Source: JASLEW01 sp035544875 | GTDB lineage: Bacteria; Acidobacteriota; Thermoanaerobaculia; Multivoradales; UBA5704 | Direction: 5' to 3' | Length of the DNA: 64,000 bases | Assembly: GCA_035544875.1 (NCBI GenBank) | Contig: DASZZP010000022.1 | Location: forward strand, 1 to 64,000 | The notes under the pieces: model-generated | The model's database searches: none | What the model was told of the DNA's origin: nothing | What the model saw: only the letters and a program-made list of their open reading frames with translations | In this document: positions 44,608 to 51,735 of the stretch, piece by piece | How the letters are laid out: each line of letters begins with the position of its first letter | How positions within the stretch are numbered: the stretch's first letter is position 1 | Made by a program: the position numbers and the translations under genes

Positions 44608-44848
44608 GTCTCAACTCCTTTTACCGTAATGTCTTGGGAAATCAATGATTTCGCGAGGAAGACCGAAAAACGAGGCACCATTTTAGCACAGGCGCCGCTC
44701 TGCCAGGGACAGCTGTCCCAGGCGTCCACAGGTTATACGGGTGCCGGGGGCCAGGCGTCCAAGTTCACCAACCTATAAGCCCGGCGACCGTTGTCGCGCT
44801 TCCGTAATCCTCGCCGTTGTCGTCGGCCGATATTTCCGGTGGCGAGAC

Positions 44849-45775
44849 CTACGCCAGATGTCGGGCGACGAGGCCTTCGAGGATGCGCTCGGCGGTGATG
44901 CCGCGGAGGCGCATGGCGGGGGCGGTGAGGAGGGCCTCGGCGAAGGCGAGGCGGGCGGGGCGCGCCGACGCCGGCGTGGGTGCCGGCGGGCGGCGGCCGG
45001 AGTCGGCTGGAGGGGCGCTGGCCGTGCCATTCTGCCCGCCGCCGGCGGACACGCCCTGCGGGCTGCCGGCGCCCAGGGTGCGCAACACGACCGCCGCGGC
45101 AAGCACCCAGGGGCGCATGGCGCGCGGGTCTTCCCAGCCGCCCGCCGCAGACAGGGCGCCGGCCGCGGAGAGCAGGTGGATGGCGGCGCCGCTAGCGGCG
45201 TAGGCGTCGAGGGCGGCGGCGAAGGGACGCGCCACCGCTTCGACCGCGGCCGGATCGACCGGCACGGCGGACCCGAGGAAGATGGCGAGCGAGCGGCTGC
45301 GCAACGTGGGCAGCAGATCGAGGCGAGAAGGGGCGAGCAGCAGGAAGTGGCGCGGCGCCGTGGTGTGAGGCTCTTCCAGGCTCTTGAGCAGGGCGTTGGC
45401 CGCTTCCCCCGTCAGGGTCTCGGCGCTGGCGATCACGAAGACCTGGCCGCGCGCCTCGAACGGCGAGAACTGCGCCGTCTTGAGCAGCTCGCGGACCGAG
45501 TCGACCGAGGTCGAGGTCTTGAGGTCCCGTTCGAGAACCCGGAAATCGGGATGGAAAGGGGCCTCTGCCGTCTCGGCCGCCGCCCCGGGCCAGGCGATGC
45601 GCCGGCAGTGGCGGCAGACGCCACAGGGCCGCAGCTCGGGAGCTTCGGCGCAGAGCAGCGTACGGGCGATGGTCAGCGCCGCCTCGCGCCGCGCTTCGAG
45701 ATCGCGGCCGTGCACGATGACGGCGGGATAGAGGAAGCCCTGGCGGGCGGCCGCGGCGGCAGCGTCGAGGTTCAC
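44849..45775 (-). CDS. holB: DNA polymerase III delta-prime-like subunit
   Basis: A clamp-loader subunit that lets polymerase III load the sliding clamp. The 308-aa protein has the AAA+-like fold with a zinc-binding cluster CGVCRHCRR, the region FRVLERDLKTSTSVDSVRELLK, VFVIASAETLTGEAANALLKSLEEPHTTA and the sensor-like LLPTLRSRS. A classic Walker A Lys motif is absent (VIVHGRDLEARREAAL), as in delta-prime. The C-terminal domain is divergent and contains an Ala/Pro/Gly-rich insert (about 240-270). It overlaps tmk by 4 nt, the usual tmk-holB pairing. Confidence 0.88.
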   Translation of the reverse strand: MNLDAAAAAARQGFLYPAVIVHGRDLEARREAALTIARTLLCAEAPELRPCGVCRHCRRIAWPGAAAETAEAPFHPDFRVLERDLKTSTSVDSVRELLKTAQFSPFEARGQVFVIASAETLTGEAANALLKSLEEPHTTAPRHFLLLAPSRLDLLPTLRSRSLAIFLGSAVPVDPAAVEAVARPFAAALDAYAASGAAIHLLSAAGALSAAGGWEDPRAMRPWVLAAAVVLRTLGAGSPQGVSAGGGQNGTASAPPADSGRRPPAPTPASARPARLAFAEALLTAPAMRLRGITAERILEGLVARHLA

Positions 45776-46452
45776 GGCCGATCTCTTCCCAGGCAGACGA
45801 GCCCGGCCAGCCCGCCGGCGGCGCCGGTCACCAGCTCGCCGAGGGCCGCGCGCACCTGCTCTTCCGTGCGCCCCGGATCGCCCGCCGAATCGATGATGCG
45901 GAAGCGGCCGGGCTCGTGTGCGGCCTGGCGCAGGAATCCCTGGCGCACCCTCTCGTAGAAACTCAGCTCCTCGGCATCCAGGCGGTCGGCGCCGCGCTGG
46001 CGGGCGCGCGCCAGCCGGCGCGAGCGCGCCTCCTCGGCGGGCAGGTCGAACAGCAGTGTCAAGTCGGGCACCCGGCCGCCGGTCGCCAGCTTATCGATCT
46101 GATCGATCAGCGCGAGCGGCACGCCGCGCCCGTCGCCCTGGTAAGCGCGCGTCGAGTCGGTGAAGCGGTCGCAGAGCACGTGGCGCCCGGCGGCCAGCGC
46201 CGGCTCGATCACCTCGAGCAGATGCTGGCGCCGGCTGGCGAAGATCATCAGCAGCTCGACCGTGCCGTCCACCACCCCCCAGCGGGCGTCGAGGAAGATG
46301 GCGCGCAGCGCGTCGCCGAGCGCTGTCCCGCCGGGCTCGTGGGTCTGCCGGTTGGGCACCCGGCACTGGTCGAGCCAGATCCCCGCGCGCTTCAGATGGG
46401 TGGATTTGCCGCTGCCGTCGAGCCCCTCGAAAGTGATGAAGAGCGGCGGCAT
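45772..46452 (-). CDS. tmk: Thymidylate kinase
   Basis: Phosphorylates dTMP to dTDP. The 226-aa protein starts MPPLFITFEGLDGSGKSTHLKR with the P-loop EGLDGSGKST, followed by THEPGGTALGDALR, the DR(F/Y) motif CDRFTDSTRAYQGDGRG and the lid region RSRRLARARQRGADRLD. I chose ATG 46452 over the longer frame because it gives the family N-terminus. The C-terminal 20 residues are extra and weakly conserved. A long imperfect palindrome lies just upstream. Confidence 0.95.
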   Translation of the reverse strand: MPPLFITFEGLDGSGKSTHLKRAGIWLDQCRVPNRQTHEPGGTALGDALRAIFLDARWGVVDGTVELLMIFASRRQHLLEVIEPALAAGRHVLCDRFTDSTRAYQGDGRGVPLALIDQIDKLATGGRVPDLTLLFDLPAEEARSRRLARARQRGADRLDAEELSFYERVRQGFLRQAAHEPGRFRIIDSAGDPGRTEEQVRAALGELVTGAAGGLAGLVCLGRDRP

Positions 46453-46488
46453 CGGGTCTGACCTTACCACGGAGGAATCTGCGCCCGC

Positions 46489-46634
46489 CCGCCGGTAAGA
46501 GGCCTGGCAGGTCGCCGCGCGACGATGCTCCGCTCGCCCCACCTCGCCCCCTCAGAGCGTCTTGCCTCCCACCCCCATTGGCGAACGGAGCGAGTCGTGC
46601 GGCAACCTGCCAGGCCTCCCCCGCAATCACCGGC
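46489..46634. repeat. Long imperfect palindrome between tmk and modC
   Basis: Arms of about 50 nt pair across a 41-nt loop (about 46539-46579). The left arm holds GAGGCCTGGCAGGT.GCCGC.CGAC followed by GCTCCGCTCGCC; the right arm holds GGCGAACGGAGC, then GTCGTGCGGCAACCTGCCAGGCC (46594-46616), and finally CCGGCGGC. Within the core (46501-46523 against 46594-46616), 21 of 23 positions pair. It occupies nearly all of the 198-nt gap, upstream of tmk and downstream of modC. It could act as a terminator for modC or be a non-autonomous MITE-like element. Confidence 0.7.
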
Positions 46635-46650
46635 GGCAGAGGAGGGGGCC

Positions 46651-47736
46651 TCAAACCGCGAGCGCCACGCCTTTGACCACCGCGAACACTTCGATCCCCG
46701 GCCGCAGCGCCAGCAGGTGCAGCGACTTGCCGGTGATCTGGGCGAGCAGCGACGCGCCGCCGGCGTCGAGCTTGACCAGCGGCTGGGCGCCGCCGCCGAT
46801 CTCCACGATTCGCGCCGGAAAGACGTTGAGCACGCTGGTGCGCAGCGGCCGCTCGAGCGCCAGGCTGACGTCGCGCGCGAGCACGCGGACGCGCTGCCGG
46901 CTGCCCGGCGCGAGCTCCTGCCGCGGCAGGCTGAGACGGCCGCCCGCGAAGTCGAGGTAGGTGAGCTCGAACCGGACGTCGTGCTCCACCACCCGCGCCT
47001 CGATCACCACCGCGAGCTCCGCCTCGGGCGCCCAGGGCAAGAGGTCGAGCCGCGCGGCGATCTCGGCCAGCGGCCCTGCCGCCCGCACGCGGCCCGCCGC
47101 CAGCAGCACCAGGTGATCGGCCAGGCGCAGCACCTCGTCCTGGAGATGGCTGACGTAGAGGAAGGGGATCGCGAGCTCGGCGTGCAGGCGTTCGAGACAG
47201 CGCAGGATCTCGGCCTTGGCGGAAGCGTCGAGCGCCGCCAGCGGCTCGTCCATCAACAGCAGGCGCGGCCCCGCCAGCAGCGCGCGGGCCATCGCCACGC
47301 GCTGGCGCTCGCCGCCCGAAAGCGAGTCGGTGCGGCGGTGCAGCAGCCCGCCGAGCTCCAGCCACTCGACCGCATCGGCAAAGCTCACCCGGCGCTCGGC
47401 CGGGGGCGTTCGCCGCAGCCCGAATTCGAGGTTCTGCCGCACCGCGAGATGCGAGAAGAGGCCGGCCTCCTGGAAGACGTAGCCGAGCGCGCGGCGATGA
47501 GGCGGTAGGAAGAGACCGCGCTCGTCGTCCTGCCAGCGCTCGCCGCCCACTTCGAGCCAGCCGCCGGCGGCGCGCTCCAGACCGGCCAGGCACCGCAGCA
47601 AGGTGGTCTTCCCCGATCCGGACGGCCCGAAGACCGCGGTGATGCCGCGCGCCGGCGCCGCCAGCTCGGCGTCGAGCAAGAAGGCGCCGCGGGCGAGGCG
47701 CATTCGCCCGGCCAGGCCGCCGGAGGGAGCGCTCAT
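46651..47736 (-). CDS. modC: Molybdate ABC transporter ATP-binding protein
   Basis: The 361-aa ATPase of the molybdate importer. Motifs: Walker A FGPSGSGKTTLLRC, Q-loop YVFQEAGLF, ABC signature LSGGERQRVAMARALL, Walker B LLLMDEPLAALD, and a C-terminal MOP/TOBE domain (RTSVLNVFPARIVEIGGG...SLLAQITGKSLHLLALRPGIEVFAVVK) that binds molybdate and regulates transport. The ATG at 47736 overlaps the modB stop by 4 nt. The order modA-modB-modC is standard. Confidence 0.94.
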   Translation of the reverse strand: MSAPSGGLAGRMRLARGAFLLDAELAAPARGITAVFGPSGSGKTTLLRCLAGLERAAGGWLEVGGERWQDDERGLFLPPHRRALGYVFQEAGLFSHLAVRQNLEFGLRRTPPAERRVSFADAVEWLELGGLLHRRTDSLSGGERQRVAMARALLAGPRLLLMDEPLAALDASAKAEILRCLERLHAELAIPFLYVSHLQDEVLRLADHLVLLAAGRVRAAGPLAEIAARLDLLPWAPEAELAVVIEARVVEHDVRFELTYLDFAGGRLSLPRQELAPGSRQRVRVLARDVSLALERPLRTSVLNVFPARIVEIGGGAQPLVKLDAGGASLLAQITGKSLHLLALRPGIEVFAVVKGVALAV

Positions 47737-48413
47737 CCGCCCCCGATGCGGCCGAGCCGGCGGTTGGCGGCGAAGACCAGCCAGAGCACCACGAAGGAAA
47801 ACAGCAACAGGCCCAGCGAAAGCACGTGCGCCTGCGCGTACTCCAGGCGCTCGACATGGTCGTAGATGGCGATCGAAAGCACCCGCGTCCGCCCCGGGAT
47901 GTTGCCGCCGATCATCAGCACCACCCCGAACTCTCCCATGGTGTGGGCGAACCCCAGGGTGATGGCGGTGAGAAAGCCGCGCCGCGAGAGCGGCACCGCG
48001 ACGGTCAGGAAGCGGTCGAGGGGGCCCGCCCGCAGCGATGCCGCGACCTCGAGCGGCAGCCGCCCGACGCTCTCGAAGGCGGCCTGCAGCGGCTGCACCA
48101 CGAACGGCAGCGAGTAGAGGACCGAGCCGATCACCAGCCCCGAAAAGCTGAACACCGGCGAGGGGAGCGAGAGGCCGCGCCAGACGCCGCCCAGCGGCCC
48201 GCGCGGGCCCAGCAAGAGCAACAGGTAGAAGCCCAGCACCGTCGGCGGCAAGACGAGCGGCAGACCCACCGCCGCCTCGATCGGCGCGCGCAGCCAGGCG
48301 CGCGAGCGGGCCAGCCACCACGCCATGGGGGTGCCGCCGGCCAGCAGCAGGGCGGTCGAGACGAATGCCAGCCGCAGGGTCAGCCAGAGAGGGGTCAGAT
48401 CGAAGGCCGGCAT
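47733..48413 (-). CDS. modB: Molybdate ABC transporter permease
   Basis: A 226-aa inner-membrane permease with about five helices (WLTLRLAFVSTALLLAGG, PLVLPPTVLGFYLLLLL, ...). The EAA-type coupling loop is visible as EVAASLRAGPLDRFLTVAVPLSRRGFLTAITLGFAHTMGEFGVVLMIGGNIPG. The ATG at 48413 gives the family start (FDLTPLWLTLRLAF). It lies 32 nt after modA. Confidence 0.94.
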   Translation of the reverse strand: MPAFDLTPLWLTLRLAFVSTALLLAGGTPMAWWLARSRAWLRAPIEAAVGLPLVLPPTVLGFYLLLLLGPRGPLGGVWRGLSLPSPVFSFSGLVIGSVLYSLPFVVQPLQAAFESVGRLPLEVAASLRAGPLDRFLTVAVPLSRRGFLTAITLGFAHTMGEFGVVLMIGGNIPGRTRVLSIAIYDHVERLEYAQAHVLSLGLLLFSFVVLWLVFAANRRLGRIGGG

Positions 48414-48445
48414 CGGTCGCCTGGTCGATGGCTTGGCGCGGCAGC

Positions 48446-49282
48446 CTACGGCACTCCGTAACCGAATCCCTCGATCAGCCGCCTGGCCTCCGGCCCACGC
48501 AGGAAATCGAGGAAGGCGCGCGCCGCCGGCTTGTCCTTGCCGCGGGCGAGCAGCACCGCCTGCTGGGCAATGGCCTGGTAACGGGTCGCCGGCACCAGCC
48601 AGAACGAGCCCGTGACCGGCGTGGCGGCGGGCTGCGCCTCGCGGCCCGGAGGAGGTCCCTCCCGGCGGCCGGCGGCGCGCAGCTGAGAGAGCGCGACGAA
48701 GGCCAGCTCGGCGTTGCCGGTCGCCGCGAACTGGTAGGTCTGGCCGATGTCCTCGCCCAGCACCAGGCGCGGGCTGAGCCGCTCCCAGAGGCCGAGACTC
48801 TGCAGCACCTGACGGGCCGCGGTGCCATAGGGAGCAATTTCTGGATTCGCGATCGCCAGGTGCTGGAAGCGGCCGGAGACCAGCACCTTTCCCTGCGGAT
48901 CGACCAGCCCGGGGTCGCGGCTCCACAGCACGAGCTTGCCCAGAGCGTAGGTGAAGCGGCTGCCGGCGACGGCGGCCCCTTCTCTCTCGAGCAGCGCCGG
49001 GCGCTCGGAGTCGGCCGACAGCAGGACCTCGAACGGGGCGCCGCTCTTGATCTGCGCGTAGAGCTTGCCGGAAGAGCCGGAGCTTGCAACGACCCGGCGG
49101 CCCGAGCCCTTGGCGAAGGCGCGGGCGAGCTCGTCCAAGGGTGCCGCGAAGTTGGCGGCGACGGCGACGTGGACCTCGGCGATCTCGGTAATCTCGGCCA
49201 CGGCGGCCGCCTCCGCTGTCTCCAGCCGGGGACCGGCGCCCGCTGCAAGAAGGGTCAGGGCGAGCCAGGGCAAGCAGATCAT
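48446..49282 (-). CDS. modA: Molybdate-binding periplasmic protein
   Basis: The 278-aa substrate-binding protein of the ModABC importer. It has a signal peptide (MICLPWLALTLLAAGAG), then VHVAVAANFAAPLDELARAF, VVASSGSSGKLYAQIKSGAPFEVLLSADSERPALLE, IANPEIAPYGTAARQVL and LVLGEDIGQTYQFAATGNAELAFVALSQL. The Ser-containing ANFAAP and SSGSSGKL loops are the oxyanion contacts. It heads the operon. No ModE-type operator was recognised upstream. Confidence 0.94.
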   Translation of the reverse strand: MICLPWLALTLLAAGAGPRLETAEAAAVAEITEIAEVHVAVAANFAAPLDELARAFAKGSGRRVVASSGSSGKLYAQIKSGAPFEVLLSADSERPALLEREGAAVAGSRFTYALGKLVLWSRDPGLVDPQGKVLVSGRFQHLAIANPEIAPYGTAARQVLQSLGLWERLSPRLVLGEDIGQTYQFAATGNAELAFVALSQLRAAGRREGPPPGREAQPAATPVTGSFWLVPATRYQAIAQQAVLLARGKDKPAARAFLDFLRGPEARRLIEGFGYGVP

Positions 49283-49456
49283 CGCGAGTTAGCATAGCGA
49301 AATGGCCGGCTCGGGTAGCGCATGGGGCCGCCAACAGGAGAGAATGACCGCAGGAGGGACGGCTCACCGGCCCGCGTTTGCATGGGGCCAGGGATTTGCA
49401 TAACGTCCGCAGCGGCCATTGAGTAGACCATTCACGTTCACTTAGCGGAGGAGCAA

Positions 49457-49753
49457 ATGTCACCAAAAAGCGCCAAGCCGGCAGGAGGGAGCGGCAAGAC
49501 CAACAGCGCCTTCATGAAGCCGATGCAGCCCGATGCGGCCCTGGCCGCAGTGATCGGCAGCAACCCGCTGCCGCGCACCGAGGTCACCAAGAAGATCTGG
49601 GACTACATCCGCAAGCACAACCTGCAAGATCCCAAGGACAAACGTACCATCCGGGCCGACGACAAGCTGAAGGCGGTTTTCGGCGGCAGGGCTTCGGTCA
49701 GCATGTTCGAGATGACCAAGCTGGTCAACTCGCACCTGGGCGACACCAAGTAG
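49457..49753 (+). CDS. SWIB/MDM2-domain protein
   Basis: A 98-aa protein made of a basic N-terminal tail and one SWIB domain (MKPMQPDAALAAVIGSNPLPRTEVTKKIWDYIRKHNLQDPKDKRTIRADDKLKAVFG, then VSMFEMTKLVNSHL). The fold is best known in eukaryotic chromatin remodellers and in chlamydial proteins fused to topoisomerase. Stand-alone copies occur in many bacteria, where a DNA-associated role is suspected but unproven. A good ribosome site (GGAGGAG) precedes the ATG. It is a single-gene unit, divergent from modA. Confidence 0.93.
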   Translation: MSPKSAKPAGGSGKTNSAFMKPMQPDAALAAVIGSNPLPRTEVTKKIWDYIRKHNLQDPKDKRTIRADDKLKAVFGGRASVSMFEMTKLVNSHLGDTK

Positions 49754-49872
49754 CGGGACCCGCACGCGCCGGCGCGGCGCGCTGCTGCGCGGAGGGCGGG
49801 TGGAGACCGATCGCCGCCCCCACCCGCCAGCTCCCGCGCCGGCCGTGTTGCGGGGGGTAGCCGCGCGCCTCG

Positions 49873-50823
49873 ATGCCCACGCCGATCGCCGGCAGCGCCC
49901 TCGACTGGGGCCTCTTCATGGCCCTGGTTCTGGGCCTGCTGACACTCGACATCGGCCTCCTCGCTCGCCGCGAGCCCTCTCCGGGCATCGTTTCGGCGGC
50001 GGTCTGGAGCGTCCTCTGGACCGCCGCCGCTCTTGGTTTCAACCTCTGGGCCTATCTGCGATTCGGCCGCCGGATCGGGCTCGAGTTCCTGTCGGCCTAC
50101 ATCGTTGAGCGCTCGCTCAGCTTCGACAATCTTTTCATCTTCCTGCTCATCTTCAACTCGTTCGCGGTTCCCCGCGAACAGCAGCGGCGCGTGCTGCTCT
50201 GGGGGATACTCGGAGCCCTGCTCTCGCGGGGGCTGTTCATCGGGCTTGGCGCGGTGCTGCTCGCCCGCTTCTCTCTCCTGCTGCTGCCGATGGGCGCCTT
50301 CCTCGCCTGGACCGGGTCCAGGCTCGTCCGCCGCGGCTTGTCCGACTTCGACTCCGACAACAACCGGGTCCTCCGCTGGACGCGCCGCGTCCTGCCGGTC
50401 ACCGGCGAGTTTCACGGCGGGCGCTTCTTCGTCCGCGACGGCGGCCGCACCCTGGCAACCCCGCTGCTCCTGGTCCTGGTCGCCATCGAGACCACCGACA
50501 TCGCCTTCGCTGTCGATTCGATCCCTGCCGCCTTCGGCGTCAGCCGCCACGCCTTCATCGTCTTCAGCTCCAATGTCTTCGCGATTCTCGGGCTGCGCGC
50601 CCTCTACCCGCTGGTCGGGGAGCTGATGCGGCGGCTGCGCGGCCTCGGGCGCGGGCTGGGCCTCATGCTCGTCCTGGTCGGGCTCGAGATGATGGCCGAG
50701 CCATGGGTCGACATCCCGGCCGAGATCTCGCTCGCCCTGGTCACCGTTCCGCTGGCGATCACGATCGCCGCCTCGCTGCGGCGTAACGAATGGCGCTTGC
50801 GTGACGCCCAGAGAGACGAGTAG
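49873..50823 (+). CDS. TerC/Alx-family membrane protein
   Basis: A 316-aa protein with about nine helices. The TerC hallmark acidic segments are present: YIVERSLSFDNLFIFLLIF and VAIETTDIAFAVDSIPAAFGVSRHAFIVFSSNVFAILGLRALY, with paired Asp residues inside the membrane. Members export manganese (Alx, MntP-like behaviour) or are linked to tellurite resistance. The Alx group is controlled in some bacteria by a manganese riboswitch (yybP-ykoY); I did not recognise one in the 119 nt upstream. The next gene begins 9 nt after its stop. Confidence 0.92.
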   Translation: MPTPIAGSALDWGLFMALVLGLLTLDIGLLARREPSPGIVSAAVWSVLWTAAALGFNLWAYLRFGRRIGLEFLSAYIVERSLSFDNLFIFLLIFNSFAVPREQQRRVLLWGILGALLSRGLFIGLGAVLLARFSLLLLPMGAFLAWTGSRLVRRGLSDFDSDNNRVLRWTRRVLPVTGEFHGGRFFVRDGGRTLATPLLLVLVAIETTDIAFAVDSIPAAFGVSRHAFIVFSSNVFAILGLRALYPLVGELMRRLRGLGRGLGLMLVLVGLEMMAEPWVDIPAEISLALVTVPLAITIAASLRRNEWRLRDAQRDE

Positions 50824-50832
50824 GATCTTTCG

Positions 50833-51663
50833 TTGGGTTCCAGCCTCATCGCAATGCGCGATCACGAACTTTCCAGCCTGCTGGTCGAGTTCGCCGAACC
50901 CGGCGATCTACCGGATTCACCCGCTCCAGCGGCTGCCCTCGATCCGGCAGCCGCGGCCCCGCAGCAGTCCGCGGCGACCGACGGCGCGGGGCCCGATGCG
51001 CTGCTCAGCCGCCTGGTGCAGGCACGGGCGGCGCTCGAGCACGAGCGTGCCCTGGCGCCTTCCCTGTGCAGCGATCTGCTCGCCTCGCCCGCCGAGGAGC
51101 AGCTGGAGCGGATCGCTCACGACCGCCGCTTCCAGACCTGGGGCGTCAGCGAGCTGCTGCTCGACAAGAGCCAGCGCGCCGAGGAGCGCGATCCGCCGGA
51201 GTCCGGCCGCCTCGCATCGCTGGCGCTCGCCGCCGTCGCGGGTATCGACACCACCCTCCATCTGCCTGCCGTGGCGCACGACCTGCGAGCGCGTATCTGG
51301 GGAACGCTGGGGGAAGCTCAGCGGCGGACCGGCAAGCTGAAGGCGGCCGAGGACTCGCTGCGGCAGGCCGCGTCGTGCCTCGCTCAGGGCACCGGCGACC
51401 TGCTCATCGAGGCGCGTCTCCTCGAGTTCGAAGCCGCGGTGCGTCACGACCAGGGGCGGGGAGGGGAAGCTGCCGCCCTGCTCAAGCAGGCTGCCTCCCG
51501 CTACCTCGAGGTCCACGAGTTCCACCTCCTGGCGCGGGTCGTGGCGCGGCGCGAGCAGCTCCTGCGCGAGGCGCCGCGACCCACCCTGCCGCCGCGCTTC
51601 GCCTGGCGGCCCGCCTGCCTTCAGACCTCCGCTTTCGTCGACCCGCCGCCGGCCCGGTCCTGA
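50833..51663 (+). CDS. Helical repeat (TPR-like) protein of unknown function
   Basis: A 276-aa soluble protein. After a low-complexity N-terminus (ALDPAAAAPQQS) it has SLCSDLLASPAEEQLERIAHDRRFQTWGVSELLLDKS, then helical repeats resembling TPRs: HDLRARIWGTLGEAQRRTGKLKAAEDSLRQAASCLAQG, IEARLLEFEAAVRHDQGRGGEAAALLKQA. Similar proteins are common in Acidobacteria near regulators, but none is adjacent. The TTG at 50833 has AGGA at a proper distance; the in-frame ATG at 50854 has none, so I used the TTG. It may be co-transcribed with the TerC gene. Confidence 0.65.
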   Translation: MGSSLIAMRDHELSSLLVEFAEPGDLPDSPAPAAALDPAAAAPQQSAATDGAGPDALLSRLVQARAALEHERALAPSLCSDLLASPAEEQLERIAHDRRFQTWGVSELLLDKSQRAEERDPPESGRLASLALAAVAGIDTTLHLPAVAHDLRARIWGTLGEAQRRTGKLKAAEDSLRQAASCLAQGTGDLLIEARLLEFEAAVRHDQGRGGEAAALLKQAASRYLEVHEFHLLARVVARREQLLREAPRPTLPPRFAWRPACLQTSAFVDPPPARS

Positions 51664-51735
51664 CTGGCGCTTTAGTGGTCCAGGCCGGAAGTCCCGCAAC
51701 GTATTCGCCGGCCCTCCGCCTGGATTGAACGAGAC

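Noticed and set aside
44686..44848. Small RNA or tRNA in the gap between the DsbA-like gene and holB
   Set aside because: There are some repeated motifs (CCAGGCGTCC twice), but no tRNA T-loop, no conserved RNA signature and no clear terminator.
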